Notes under the pieces: model-generated
Databases searched by the model: none
What the model was told of the DNA's origin: nothing
The model's input: the letters and a program-made list of their open reading frames with translations, nothing else
Assembly: GCA_029338675.1 (NCBI GenBank)
Contig: JAQYAV010000061.1
Location: 1-64,000, forward strand
DNA length: 64,000 bases
Source of the DNA: Lachnospiraceae bacterium
GTDB taxonomy: Bacteria; Bacillota; Clostridia; Lachnospirales; Lachnospiraceae
Direction of reading: 5' to 3'
Shown here: piece after piece, positions 46,521-56,110 of the stretch
How the letters are laid out: each line of letters begins with the position of its first letter
How positions within the stretch are numbered: the stretch's first letter is position 1
Made by a program: the position numbers and the translations under genes

Positions 46521-47783
46521 CTATCTTCTATCCGCTAATTCTTTAAGAATATCATTCCATGTTATATCTTTCTCAACCATTAACACCATAAGATGATATA
46601 AGAAATCTGATATTTCATACTTGATATCTTCACTATCAGGATTCTTAGCTGCAATAATAATTTCAGTAGCTTCTTCACCAATTTTCTTTAATATCTTATC
46701 AAGTCCCTTATCCATCAAATAATTTGTATATGAGCCTTGCTTTGGTGTATTTTTTCTACTAGAAATAACATCATATACTTCATTAAACATTTTAAGCGGA
46801 TTTAAGTCATTATATTCTTTTTTTGCTAAATCGGTAAAGAAACAAGTAGGACTACCTGTATGACATGCAGCTCCTATTTGCGAAACCTTTGCAAGAATTG
46901 TATCTTTATCACAATCAATTGTTAAAGATTTAACAAATTGCAAATGTCCACTTGTAAGACCCTTTGTCCATAATTCCTGTCTGCTTCTACTATAATATGT
47001 CATCTTTCCAGTTTTTATTGTCATATTATAGGATTCTTCATTCATATAAGCAAGCATTAAAACCTCACCAGTTTTATAATGTTGTGCAATAACTGGAATT
47101 AATCCATCAGAATTAAGCTTAAATTCAGAAAATGGAATAGCACTCTCAAATATGTTAACTGAAATGCCATTATTCTTAAATTCCTGCTTAATATCCATTA
47201 TGTCATGCTTATTTAAGTTGTATAAGCTTATGCTATCACATGTTGTATCCTTTACAAGCTGAGCTATTTCGCCTGGATTTGTGGAATATGATGAACTAAT
47301 AACAGGAAGGGCAACCTGATTTCTAATTTGACAAACTATTTCAGTATAATTGCTTATCTTGTTATTATCAATAATAAGTAACTCTCCCGCTCCTGCAGCC
47401 TTAAGTTTGCTTGCATATTCTGTAGGATTGTTACAAGTTGATAAATCAATTGTTACAATAATTCTATCGCTACCAAATTTATCTGCTGCTTCTCGAACTA
47501 TATTAATATCATTTAGTGGAGCTGTTTTCATACATATCTTTGATGCACCAGCATATAAAAGTTTCTTTATATCCTCTATACTTCTAACGCCTCCGCAAAC
47601 TATTAATGGTACATCAATTATACTTGTAATTTTTCTAATTAATGAAATATTTTTGTCGATATCTTCTTTTTTACAGCCACTATCAAAAAAAGCAATACTA
47701 TCTGCACCTGAATCATTATAAAATATTGCCTCATCTATAGGATTATCCATTGATAAACAAGGAATTACTTTAGTATATTTCAT
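46521..47783 (-). CDS. hisIE: HisF-like barrel fused to HisI and HisE (phosphoribosyl-AMP cyclohydrolase/-ATP pyrophosphohydrolase)
   Basis: Fusion of 420 residues. The first about 210 form a TIM barrel like HisF/HisA ([29 protein letters not shown]), but the catalytic Asp of HisF in CLD is Ser, the following ligand loop is shortened, and the second phosphate-binding SGG is replaced by SSS. It is probably not an active cyclase. Residues about 220-330 are HisI (metal sites DCDKDT and [13 protein letters not shown]), and about 340-420 HisE ([24 protein letters not shown]). The two latter parts catalyse steps 2 and 3 of histidine synthesis. It is the last his gene in this operon. Confidence 0.9.
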   Translation of the reverse strand: MKYTKVIPCLSMDNPIDEAIFYNDSGADSIAFFDSGCKKEDIDKNISLIRKITSIIDVPLIVCGGVRSIEDIKKLLYAGASKICMKTAPLNDINIVREAADKFGSDRIIVTIDLSTCNNPTEYASKLKAAGAGELLIIDNNKISNYTEIVCQIRNQVALPVISSSYSTNPGEIAQLVKDTTCDSISLYNLNKHDIMDIKQEFKNNGISVNIFESAIPFSEFKLNSDGLIPVIAQHYKTGEVLMLAYMNEESYNMTIKTGKMTYYSRSRQELWTKGLTSGHLQFVKSLTIDCDKDTILAKVSQIGAACHTGSPTCFFTDLAKKEYNDLNPLKMFNEVYDVISSRKNTPKQGSYTNYLMDKGLDKILKKIGEEATEIIIAAKNPDSEDIKYEISDFLYHLMVLMVEKDITWNDILKELADRR

Positions 47784-47806
47784 CCGACATCCTCCTGGTA
47801 AAATTA

Positions 47807-48400
47807 CTATAAACTGCCTTTTGTAGAAAGAATAATTCCCTCTAATCTATTATCAATCATTGTAGCCTGATCTAAAGCCTTTGCAAAAGCCTTGAATGCT
47901 GCTTCAATAATATGATGATTATTAGAACCACTAATTTGTTTAATATGTAAATTCATTCCTGCACCATAAGAGACTGCATAAAAGAATTCCTTTACCATCT
48001 CTGTATCCATATAACCAACTTGTGGTGTAGTCAAAGAAAGATCATATACCAGATAAGGTCTTCCAGACAAATCAAGTGCACAAAGCACCAATGTTTCATC
48101 CATAGGTAACATAAATGATCCAAAACGATTTATACCTTTTTTATCTCCTATTGCTTTTGCAATTGCCTGTCCTAGAACAATACCTGTATCTTCAATAGTG
48201 TGATGACAATCTACATATAAATCACCATCAACCTTCAATTCAATATCAAAGAAGCCATGTCTAGCAAAATTATTAAGCATATGATCAAAGAAGCCTATTC
48301 CAGTGTCTATATTAGCTTTACCTGTACCATCAAGATTTAATTTTAATTTAATATCTGTTTCATTGGTCTTTCTAGCTATTTCAGCTACTCTATTTTTCAA
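47807..48400 (-). CDS. hisB: Imidazoleglycerol-phosphate dehydratase
   Basis: HisB dehydrates imidazole glycerol phosphate, using manganese bound by His residues. The 197-residue protein has the paired motifs [24 protein letters not shown] and [19 protein letters not shown]. This is the monofunctional form without the phosphatase domain. The start is a TTG behind AGGAG; a GTG three codons earlier would overlap that site. Confidence 0.95.
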   Translation of the reverse strand: MKNRVAEIARKTNETDIKLKLNLDGTGKANIDTGIGFFDHMLNNFARHGFFDIELKVDGDLYVDCHHTIEDTGIVLGQAIAKAIGDKKGINRFGSFMLPMDETLVLCALDLSGRPYLVYDLSLTTPQVGYMDTEMVKEFFYAVSYGAGMNLHIKQISGSNNHHIIEAAFKAFAKALDQATMIDNRLEGIILSTKGSL

Positions 48401-48478
48401 TAGTATCACTCCTTATAATCAAAAAATATGGTAAAAAAATCAAATTTATGACTTCTTATTATAACATTATTTTAACTA

Positions 48479-49768
48479 TTATTCAAATCTAACTTTTATT
48501 GAATTAGCATGTGCTGTTAACTTTTCTGCTGTTGCAAAGTCAACAATATCCTTGTACACTGGCTCTAATGCCTCTTTTGAATAATATATTATGCTAGATT
48601 TCTTAATAAAATCATCTACACTAAGTGGAGAGAAAAATCTAGCTGTACCATTAGTAGGTAATACATGATTTGGTCCAGCAAAATAATCTCCAAGTGGTTC
48701 TGAAGAATATTCACCAAGGAATATTGCACCAGCATTTTTAATCTTTGTCATAACTTCAAACGGATTTCTTGTAACTATTTCAAGATGTTCACTAGCAATA
48801 TCATTTGCAGTTTCAATGGCCTCATCCATATCTTTAGCCAAAAGAATATAACCATAATTATCAACTGATTTTCTCATAATTTCAGTTCTAGATAATTCTT
48901 CAATGAATACTTCTACCTGCTCTGAAACCTTTTCTGCAAGTTCTTTTGATGTAGTAACTAAAATAGCAGAAGCCATTTCGTCATGTTCAGCTTGTGAAAG
49001 CAAATCAGCAGCAACATATCTTGGATTTGCTGTTTCATCTGCCAAAACTAAAATCTCACTTGGACCTGCAACAGAATCAATACTAACGTGACCAAATACT
49101 GTTCTTTTTGCTAATGCTACAAATATATTTCCTGGTCCAACAATTTTGTCTACTTTTGGAATTGACTCTGTGCCGTAAGCAAGTGCAGCAATTGCCTGTG
49201 CGCCACCAGCTTTATATATTGAATCAACACCCGCTTCATTTGCAGCAACAAGAGTTGTTGAGTAAACTTTTCCTGAAGCATCACAAGGAGTAGTCATAAT
49301 TATGTTTTTTACACCAGCTACCTTTGCTGGAATAACATTCATAAGCACAGATGATGGATATACTGCTTTTCCACCCGGAACATATACTCCAACATTCTCA
49401 ATTGCAGTAACCTTTTGTCCAAGCATAATACCTGTATCTTCAGAATCAAACCAACTATAGTTTTTCTGCTTTTCGTGATACTCTTTAATATTACAAATAG
49501 CTTTTCTAATAATTTCAAGTAAATGTTCGTCTACTTCTTTGTATGCTTCATCAATTTCTTCTTTTGTTACTTTGATATTAGAGGAATTAATATCAGCCTT
49601 ATCAAATTTTTTAGTATACTTAAACAAAGCTTCATCCTTATTAATATGTACATCATTAACAATATCTTTAACTACAGATTCAAATTCACCATAGTTGTCA
49701 GGACTTCTTTTTAACAAATTATTTAATATGTCATTTTTTGTATCTTTATTTAACTCTACTATTCTCAT
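48479..49768 (-). CDS. hisD: Histidinol dehydrogenase
   Basis: HisD makes the last two oxidations from histidinol to histidine. The 429-residue protein has the motifs GVYVPGG, KAGGAQAIAALAYGT and GPGNIFVALAKR, with SEHLEIVTRNP carrying the active Glu and His. Length is standard. AAGGAG precedes the ATG. Confidence 0.96.
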   Translation of the reverse strand: MRIVELNKDTKNDILNNLLKRSPDNYGEFESVVKDIVNDVHINKDEALFKYTKKFDKADINSSNIKVTKEEIDEAYKEVDEHLLEIIRKAICNIKEYHEKQKNYSWFDSEDTGIMLGQKVTAIENVGVYVPGGKAVYPSSVLMNVIPAKVAGVKNIIMTTPCDASGKVYSTTLVAANEAGVDSIYKAGGAQAIAALAYGTESIPKVDKIVGPGNIFVALAKRTVFGHVSIDSVAGPSEILVLADETANPRYVAADLLSQAEHDEMASAILVTTSKELAEKVSEQVEVFIEELSRTEIMRKSVDNYGYILLAKDMDEAIETANDIASEHLEIVTRNPFEVMTKIKNAGAIFLGEYSSEPLGDYFAGPNHVLPTNGTARFFSPLSVDDFIKKSSIIYYSKEALEPVYKDIVDFATAEKLTAHANSIKVRFE

Positions 49769-49785
49769 AATAACATCTCCTTTTT

Positions 49786-50427
49786 TTATTGGTTAATAAG
49801 CTTATTCAAATCATTAACAATCCGTCTTATTCTTTCATGTTCCATCTTTAAGCTTACTTGATTAACAACAATTCTAGCTGAAAGTGGACATATTTCTTCT
49901 AATACCTGTAATCCATTTTCTTTAAGCGTGGAACCTGTTTCAACGATATCAACAATAACCTCTGATAAATCTACTAAAGGAGCTAATTCAACAGAACCAT
50001 TGAGTTTAATAATTTCAACAGTCTGATTCTTTGTATTATTAAAATAATTCTTTGCAATATTAGGATACTTACTAGCAACACGAATTATTTCGTTTTTCTT
50101 TAACAATTCCTTTGCAGATTCAGGTCCACAAACACACATTTTACATTTTCCAAAGCCTAAATCCATAACCTCATATAAATTACGACCTTCTTCTAAAATA
50201 GTATCCTTTCCTACAACACCAATATCTGCAGCACCATATTCTACATATGTTGGTACATCAGATGCCTTCGCAAGGAAAAATTTAATTTTATGTTCTTCAT
50301 TTGTGAATATTAATTTTCTAGTATTTGGATCCTTAACCTCTTCACAGGTAATACCAAGCTCTTCAAATAAAGCAAGTGTTTTCTTTGCTAATCTTCCTTT
50401 AGCTAATGCAAATGTTAAATATCTCAT
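49786..50427 (-). CDS. hisG: ATP phosphoribosyltransferase, short HisG form
   Basis: First enzyme of histidine synthesis; it joins PRPP and ATP. The 213-residue protein lacks the C-terminal regulatory domain of long HisG and so depends on HisZ, encoded next to it. Motifs: [11 protein letters not shown] and [13 protein letters not shown]. The ATG is chosen behind GGAGG; a TTG four codons earlier overlaps that site. Confidence 0.96.
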   Translation of the reverse strand: MRYLTFALAKGRLAKKTLALFEELGITCEEVKDPNTRKLIFTNEEHKIKFFLAKASDVPTYVEYGAADIGVVGKDTILEEGRNLYEVMDLGFGKCKMCVCGPESAKELLKKNEIIRVASKYPNIAKNYFNNTKNQTVEIIKLNGSVELAPLVDLSEVIVDIVETGSTLKENGLQVLEEICPLSARIVVNQVSLKMEHERIRRIVNDLNKLINQ

Positions 50428-50451
50428 TTTATCCTCCAAAAATAAAAACCA

Positions 50452-51693
50452 TTAAATACTATCAACCTTTATAAATGACTCTCCACTATATTTGTAGTAT
50501 TCTACTTCATTAGTAAGCACAACTATAGACTTAAAATGCATTTTATTAGCATAATCACAATATTCATCTAAAGATCGTTTGCAATCAAATTCTACTAATT
50601 CGACTTTAACATTATCTTTTCTATAATACGTTGCAATATCAATAGCCTCATAATGTTTATCTTTATTATATAGTAATAAAATATCTGAAAAACCAACCTC
50701 AATATTAATTTTATTTCTAGAAATAGCACTCATTAAATCATCTACATAAATTGCGAAGCCTACAGAAGGAGCTGCATTTCCAAATTTTTCTAGTAAATTA
50801 TTATATCTACCACCTTTTACAATGGCATCTCCTGTACCATATGTATAGCCTCTAAATACAATACCAGTATAATAGCTAAATCTATTTAACATACTAAGAT
50901 CAAAGCTCACATATTTTTCATAACCATATTTACATAGTGCATGATATACTTTCTTCATTCTATCAATTGCTTCTGATGATCTATTATTAGAACATAACTT
51001 TTCAGCTTTATCCAGCATATCAAGACCACCAAATAAAGAATCAAAACTTGTAATTGCAATCTTAATATCCTCATCAATATTAAGACTATTAACATACTCT
51101 GAAAGGCCAAAAAAGTTCTTCATCTTAATATATTCACGAATTTTATCCTCAGAATCTGAATCAAGACCTGCATCAGCAATCAAACCTTTAAAATATTCAA
51201 CATTACCGACTTCAATCTGAAATTCTTTTAAACCTACTAATAATAAACTATCAATTACACATGCAATAATTTCAGCATCTGCAGCAGCGCTGTCATCATT
51301 AACTAATTCTGCACCAATTTGAGTAAATTCATTAAGCTTTCCTTGATGTTGATGAGAATTAATAAATGTATTTCCTTCATAGCATAATCTAATAGGAAGA
51401 TTCACATCTGGGTAATACTTTGAAATACATCTCGCAATACTAGGAGTCATATCAGGTCTTAATACAAGTGTATTGTTATTTCTGTCAAAGAATTTATACA
51501 TCTCATTAGATGGAGCAGAGCCTTTATCCATATTAAAAATATCAAAATATTCAAAGGATGGAGTTGAAATATCATGAAAGCTATATAATTCCAAAACGTG
51601 ATGAATTAAATCTACAACTTTATTTTTTCTTTTGCACTCTGCATCATAAATATCTCTTACACCTTCAGGTGTATGTAATAACATTTCTTTCAT
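50452..51693 (-). CDS. hisZ: ATP phosphoribosyltransferase regulatory subunit HisZ
   Basis: HisZ resembles histidyl-tRNA synthetase but serves as the regulatory subunit of the short HisG. The 413-residue protein shows the class II core, with LRPDMTPSIARC and EFTQIGAELV; its start HTPEGVRDI is typical. It is the first gene of the his operon, with a promoter about 110 bases upstream. Confidence 0.93.
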   Translation of the reverse strand: MKEMLLHTPEGVRDIYDAECKRKNKVVDLIHHVLELYSFHDISTPSFEYFDIFNMDKGSAPSNEMYKFFDRNNNTLVLRPDMTPSIARCISKYYPDVNLPIRLCYEGNTFINSHQHQGKLNEFTQIGAELVNDDSAAADAEIIACVIDSLLLVGLKEFQIEVGNVEYFKGLIADAGLDSDSEDKIREYIKMKNFFGLSEYVNSLNIDEDIKIAITSFDSLFGGLDMLDKAEKLCSNNRSSEAIDRMKKVYHALCKYGYEKYVSFDLSMLNRFSYYTGIVFRGYTYGTGDAIVKGGRYNNLLEKFGNAAPSVGFAIYVDDLMSAISRNKINIEVGFSDILLLYNKDKHYEAIDIATYYRKDNVKVELVEFDCKRSLDEYCDYANKMHFKSIVVLTNEVEYYKYSGESFIKVDSI

Positions 51694-51801
51694 ATATATT
51701 CTCCTTATAAATAATCATTATATTTAAATTCTGTGCGCCAAAATACTTCATTGCACTAAAGTTCTAATTCGTTAGTCAATTATCATAATAAAATTAAGGT
51801 T

Positions 51802-51830
51802 ATTATAATTTAACAGTTATTTTTTGTCAA
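51802..51830 (-). promoter_or_regulatory. his operon promoter
   Basis: Consensus TTGACA (51825-51830) and TATAAT (51802-51807) on the minus strand, exactly 17 bases apart. It predicts a leader of about 100 bases before hisZ. Confidence 0.9.
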
Positions 51831-51871
51831 TAAGGATAATAACATATTTAAATTAATAAAACAACAAAAGC

Positions 51872-51902
51872 CCCTACAAATATATAAACATACTTTGTAG
51901 GG
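51872..51902 (-). terminator. Terminator of the sugar uptake cluster
   Basis: Nine-bp stem CCCTACAAA/TTTGTAGGG with a 13-base loop, followed on the minus strand by CTTTTGTTGTTTT. It ends transcripts from the yesL-like gene before the his promoter. Confidence 0.8.
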
Positions 51903-51913
51903 ACATAATAGTC

Positions 51914-51998
51914 TATACCTTTATCCAGAATAATACCAAACAAGAATAAATATATTCTATACTTTATCCAGAACCATACCAAACAAGAATACAAATAT
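51914..51998. repeat. Tandem duplication of about 42 bp
   Basis: Two nearly identical segments, TATACCTTTATCCAGAATAA at 51914 and TATACTTTATCCAGAACCAT at about 51957, both continue with ATACCAAACAAGAATA and AAATAT. Confidence 0.75.
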
Positions 51999-52060
51999 TT
52001 TTATTTACTATACTATTAAAAAGAATTTTTATACTTCAATGTATAGTATTATAATTTTAA

Positions 52061-52792
52061 CTATTCTTCCTGAGCTTCATCAGCATCAGCAACCAATTTA
52101 ACGGCTTTCTTTTCTAATTCAGAATTCTCGTCACTTTCAAATTCTTCGAATCTATCATGATATTCTTCAATCAAAGAATAATTCTTCTCAATTTCGTCAT
52201 ATATCTTAACTAGCCATATTGAATTAACAAATGCACAAAATGCAAATGCTATTAGGAAAACAAACGGAACCAATTTATATTGGCCAAATGCCCAAACAAC
52301 AGGAAAAATGCTAATTGCAATCATAAATACTGTTTTAACAATATGAGTCAATGCAATAACTAAAGAATTCTTTATTGTATCCTTAGTCGATGATTTAAAA
52401 TGTGAAATATATGGGAATATATGCATAAATACAAAACTCCATACAACAACAAATAATAGCACAATCATTTTTAAATATAAGTTGTATTTATCAGGATTTT
52501 TATAAAATATATATAAATCAAACCCAAAGAAAATATACCCTATTAAAAGTCCAAGCCAAATTATAGTTGATTGCTTAAAGTTTTCCTTAAATGACTTAAA
52601 AAATGCTTTAGTTACACTAACCTCTTCATTCTTAATAACCTTAATTGTAATATAATACAAAGAGGTTGAAGATGCTCCAAAGGTTAAAACTGGCAACGAA
52701 CATACAATAAATAAAAAATTAGCCCACATTAAATTTGCAACTTTAGTCATAAAGTTCATAAAAGGACTATCATAACTTAACATTCTACTCAT
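52061..52792 (-). CDS. YesL-family membrane protein (DUF624)
   Basis: Integral membrane protein of 243 residues with about five membrane segments and an acidic C-terminal tail. It begins with a DUF624/YesL pattern, with NFLFIVCSLPVLTFGASS-like spacing. YesL genes are typically beside YesMN regulators and LplABC-type transporters, as here, but the function is unknown. The acidic tail (about 205-243) is long. It is transcribed last in the cluster. Confidence 0.88.
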   Translation of the reverse strand: MSRMLSYDSPFMNFMTKVANLMWANFLFIVCSLPVLTFGASSTSLYYITIKVIKNEEVSVTKAFFKSFKENFKQSTIIWLGLLIGYIFFGFDLYIFYKNPDKYNLYLKMIVLLFVVVWSFVFMHIFPYISHFKSSTKDTIKNSLVIALTHIVKTVFMIAISIFPVVWAFGQYKLVPFVFLIAFAFCAFVNSIWLVKIYDEIEKNYSLIEEYHDRFEEFESDENSELEKKAVKLVADADEAQEE

Positions 52793-52913
52793 AAAAATCT
52801 CCTTATTGTTTTATATTTATAATTAAAATACTGTCACACATTACCTCGCGATTATACTATTTCAAAATAATAATTTTCAATAAAATTTTTAGCATTATCT
52901 TTCAATACAACAT

Positions 52914-53003
52914 AATAAATTATTATACAATACTACGTAATAATTATGCAATACCAGGAAATAGATTATACAATGCTACGAAATAAATTATCCGCAATAT
53001 TAC
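52914..53003. repeat. Four diverged repeats of about 22 bp
   Basis: Units such as AAATAGATTATACAATGCTACG (52959-52980) and its neighbours on either side share ATTATNCAATNCTACG. Four copies follow without gaps. Confidence 0.6.
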
Positions 53004-53039
53004 AAAAATCATCAAGCAATAATATGATACTCTTCATTC

Positions 53040-53082
53040 ATAAAATATCTTAATATAAACGTGTTAAATTAAGATATTTTAT
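53040..53082. repeat. Perfect 15-bp inverted repeat
   Basis: ATAAAATATCTTAAT at 53040-53054 and its reverse complement at 53068-53082 enclose 13 bases. An A/T-only stem; it may act as a second terminator or protein site. Confidence 0.6.
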
Positions 53083-53188
53083 TTGTTAACAAATACAAAA
53101 TATAATTTATATACTAAAACAAATTTAGAAAACAAATTTAGAACAAATTAAAATATGAATTCATACTAAAATTGCATATAAAAATTTA

Positions 53189-53216
53189 TTGGTAGCAGTA
53201 TAAAAGCTGCTACCAA
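53189..53216 (-). terminator. Terminator after the deacetylase gene
   Basis: Perfect 10-bp stem TTGGTAGCAG/CTGCTACCAA with an 8-base loop, followed on the minus strand by TAAATTTTTATATG. It ends the binding-protein/permease/deacetylase transcript, so the yesL-like gene probably has its own promoter. Confidence 0.85.
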
Positions 53217-53235
53217 CAAATAAATTTCATAATAA

Positions 53236-54012
53236 TTAAATTATTTTTATCTCATCATTAACTTCAATATAAACAGGAGTCTTTGATGGATTATTAATAA
53301 TTGAACCTTCTACATTGCTCTCAAGATTTCTAATTGCTGTAATGTATCTATAATAGTCAATACATGTTGTATACCATATATCATTCTTATTAGATAACTT
53401 CTCACATAATGCTTCCATCTTGTTCCATGTATTTTCACGTTCAAATTCAAAACTATGTCCCCAGATAAACAAAGTAGGTAACTCCATATAATCTGGAGGA
53501 TTAAGAAATGTGTCAGTCAAAGCTGGATTATCAAAAGCTTTATTATGATGACATGTAGGATGCCATGTCATAAATTCACCAGGAACATTATATCCCATAG
53601 TGTCATTTACAGTTCTTGCATATACAATACCAAGTTCTTTCGCCATAGATATAACACGATCTGAATACTCACCATAAGCATATGCAAAACCTTTAACAAT
53701 ATCTCCTGTTAAAGATTCGAGACTTACTCTATTATCGAGCAACTCATAAAGAAGCTTCTCTCTAAAAGGCTGATTAGGATATAAATGTTCAACACCATGG
53801 CATGCAACCTCATGTCCAGCATACAAATCCTTAATTTCATCTCTTGTAATAAATCCTTCTTCGTCAAACTTACTACAATTCAAGTTAAATGTTCCTTTTA
53901 GGTTATATTTATTAAAAATCTCAACTAATCTTCGGTCATATTGTTGTCCATCATCATAACTAAAAACCAAGGCTTTTGTTTTACCACCCGGATAAAAGAT
54001 ACGATTATTCAT
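53236..54012 (-). CDS. Cytoplasmic polysaccharide deacetylase (NodB/CE4-like)
   Basis: Metal-dependent deacetylase of 258 residues. The metal-binding Asp pair is in FSYDDG, the His pair in CHGVEHL, and further motifs are GFAYAYGEYSD and WHPTCHH. There is no signal peptide and no membrane segment, so it acts inside the cell. As it is next to an oligosaccharide importer, it likely removes acetyl groups from the imported sugar; this is inference. It follows the permease gene by 75 bases with AAGGAGG. Confidence 0.88.
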   Translation of the reverse strand: MNNRIFYPGGKTKALVFSYDDGQQYDRRLVEIFNKYNLKGTFNLNCSKFDEEGFITRDEIKDLYAGHEVACHGVEHLYPNQPFREKLLYELLDNRVSLESLTGDIVKGFAYAYGEYSDRVISMAKELGIVYARTVNDTMGYNVPGEFMTWHPTCHHNKAFDNPALTDTFLNPPDYMELPTLFIWGHSFEFERENTWNKMEALCEKLSNKNDIWYTTCIDYYRYITAIRNLESNVEGSIINNPSKTPVYIEVNDEIKII

Positions 54013-54087
54013 ATAACCCTCCTTATATCACCAAAAATATAAGTAAAATATCTCGGTATATAATCCTTATACTAGGTAATTTAATGA

Positions 54088-55017
54088 TTACTCTTTAACA
54101 CCACCGATTGTTAAACCAGTTACAAAGTATCTCTGTAAGAAAGGATATAAACAAACGATTGGAGCCATTGTAACAATTGTAGCAGCTGCTCTAACAGAAG
54201 TTGGAGTTACAGTACCACCTGACTTAAATGACTCAGTACTACCACCACCAGCTGACTGATTAGTAACTGAAGCAAGAAGTTTCATTAACTCATACTGTAA
54301 TGTTGTATACTCCTTATCCATTCTGTTATATAACATCGCATCAAACCATGCATTCCAATGACCTACGGCAACAAATAAAGCTACAGTAGCATAAACTGGC
54401 TTACAAAGTGGTGAAATAATCTTAATAAAGATTGTCATATATCCAGCACCATCAAGCTGTGCTGATTCTTCCAACGAATCTGGAAGACCATTCATATATG
54501 TACGCATAACTAAGATGTTAAATGCACCAATCATACCTGGGATAACATATACCCAGAATGATGAAGTTAAATGTAAATTCTTAAATAAGATGAATGTTGG
54601 AATCAAACCACCATTAACATACATTGTTACAATCCAAAAGAATGATAACTGTGACTTAAATAAGAATCTCTTACGGCTTATAATAAATGATAAAAGTGCA
54701 TTGAAAAACAATGCTGAAAATGTACCAATAACAGTTCTAAGAACAGAAACAATAGCACCTGTCATAAGAGACTGCTTATGCAAAACAGTGTAATAGTTCT
54801 TAGTTGAAAACTTTCTTGGTAAAAGATGAATACCGCCACGAACAGCATCTGTTCCATCATTGAATGAAATTGCTAAAGTGTTCAAAACAGGATACAAAGT
54901 TACTACAACAAATATAATCATAAATATTGTATTACAAACAACAAAAACCTTATCTGCTGTCGAACTTTTTTTATTCTTGCTAGGAGCACCGTATCTTTCA
55001 GTAATTCTCTTACTCAT
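54088..55017 (-). CDS. ABC sugar permease, LplC/YtcP-like
   Basis: Inner-membrane permease of 309 residues with six membrane segments. The EAA loop, which binds the ATPase, is EESAQLDGAGYMTIFIKI. The C-terminal end RYFVTGLTIGGVKE is the hallmark of CUT1 LplC-like permeases. It pairs with the LplB-like permease 36 bases upstream. No ATPase is encoded here, so a shared ATPase such as MsmX is expected. Confidence 0.93.
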   Translation of the reverse strand: MSKRITERYGAPSKNKKSSTADKVFVVCNTIFMIIFVVVTLYPVLNTLAISFNDGTDAVRGGIHLLPRKFSTKNYYTVLHKQSLMTGAIVSVLRTVIGTFSALFFNALLSFIISRKRFLFKSQLSFFWIVTMYVNGGLIPTFILFKNLHLTSSFWVYVIPGMIGAFNILVMRTYMNGLPDSLEESAQLDGAGYMTIFIKIISPLCKPVYATVALFVAVGHWNAWFDAMLYNRMDKEYTTLQYELMKLLASVTNQSAGGGSTESFKSGGTVTPTSVRAAATIVTMAPIVCLYPFLQRYFVTGLTIGGVKE

Positions 55018-55053
55018 ATTAACTAATATTCCTCCTACTTAATTATTAAACTT

Positions 55054-55989
55054 CTAATATAATCTTTCATCAGTAGTTCTCTTAGCAATAGCATTAGCAA
55101 TTACAATAAGAACAATACTTACGAAACTCTTGAAAATACCAGCTGCAGAACCTAATGAGTAGTCATTCTGGCTAATACCCCATTTAAGAACATAAATATC
55201 AATTGTATCAGATACACTCTTGATTACGTCATTTCCTAATAAGTACTGTACTTCGAAACCAGCGTTAAGTACATTACCAATATTCATAAGAAGTAAAACA
55301 ATGATTGTAGGTCTAATTCCAGGCAAAGTAATATTCCAAATCTTTGCCCATCTACCAGCACCATCAACTGATGCAGCTTCATATAATGTAGTATCAATTG
55401 CTGTTATAGCTGAAAGATAAACGATTGTATTCCAACCTGTTTCCTTCCAAACATTAGCAAATGCTACAATCCACCAGAAATATTCTTTGTGTGAAAAGAA
55501 TTCAATACTCTTATCAATAAAACCAAACTTTAATAAAACTTCGTTTACAATACCTGTAGAAGATAAAGCATCATGTAAAATTGCTGTAACAATAATCCAT
55601 GACAAGAAGTGAGGTAAATAAGAAATTGTCTGAACACCCTTCTTGAAAAGAACATTCTTTACTTCATTAAGTAAAATAGCAAATACAATTGCCATAATAA
55701 ATGTAGTTACAAGGTTTAATACACCCATTGCAAGTGTATTTCTAATAACACGAAGAAATGTTGCATCTTCAAATAAGAACTTAAACTTAGCAAGACCTAC
55801 AAAATCAGAATGTAAGAATCCTTTTCTAGGTTTATAGTTCTGGAACGCCATGATCCATCCTCCAACTGGAAGATAGTAAAAAATAAATCCATATATTACA
55901 AAAAGTATAGACCAAAAAATGAGAACTCTCTGGCGTTTAAGCTCTCTCATGTTAATTTTGGGTTTATAAATATTTGATTTCTTAGCCAT
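55054..55989 (-). CDS. ABC sugar permease, LplB/YteP-like
   Basis: First permease of the pair, 311 residues with six membrane segments and the EAA loop YEAASVDGAGRWAKIWNI. Its N-terminal cytoplasmic start is basic, and the motif YYLPVGGWIMAFQNYKPRKG is typical for LplB. Together with the binding protein it forms a CUT1-type oligosaccharide importer. It follows two hairpins that separate it from the binding-protein gene. Confidence 0.93.
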   Translation of the reverse strand: MAKKSNIYKPKINMRELKRQRVLIFWSILFVIYGFIFYYLPVGGWIMAFQNYKPRKGFLHSDFVGLAKFKFLFEDATFLRVIRNTLAMGVLNLVTTFIMAIVFAILLNEVKNVLFKKGVQTISYLPHFLSWIIVTAILHDALSSTGIVNEVLLKFGFIDKSIEFFSHKEYFWWIVAFANVWKETGWNTIVYLSAITAIDTTLYEAASVDGAGRWAKIWNITLPGIRPTIIVLLLMNIGNVLNAGFEVQYLLGNDVIKSVSDTIDIYVLKWGISQNDYSLGSAAGIFKSFVSIVLIVIANAIAKRTTDERLY

Positions 55990-56110
55990 TTTTACTCCTT
56001 CTTACATATGTATATGTTTTTTTATTTTACGATAAACGTAATAAATAATGTCTTACTATGATTATAATCACAAAAGCTTTCACCGAGAAAACTTTTATAA
56101 TAAGTGTATT

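Larger units (their letters stand above)
51694..52060. other. Intergenic region between the his operon and yesL-like gene
   Basis: It holds, from the right, a duplicated 42-bp segment, a terminator, and the his promoter with a leader of about 100 bases. The leader contains a GTGC/GCAC hairpin (51733-51757 region), but none of the T-box hallmarks. Confidence 0.6.
52793..53235. other. Gene-free region with repeats and hairpins
   Basis: This 443-base AT-rich stretch has, from left, a 22-bp repeat array, a long inverted repeat, a 13-bp repeat AAAACAAATTTAG at 53116 and 53129, and a terminator after the deacetylase gene. I see no coding sequence; the yesL-like promoter must lie in it, but no clear one is visible. 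Confidence 0.6.

Noticed and set aside
51694..51795. T-box riboswitch before the his operon
   Set aside because: The conserved T-box sequence (AGGGTGGNACCGCG type) and the antiterminator are absent.
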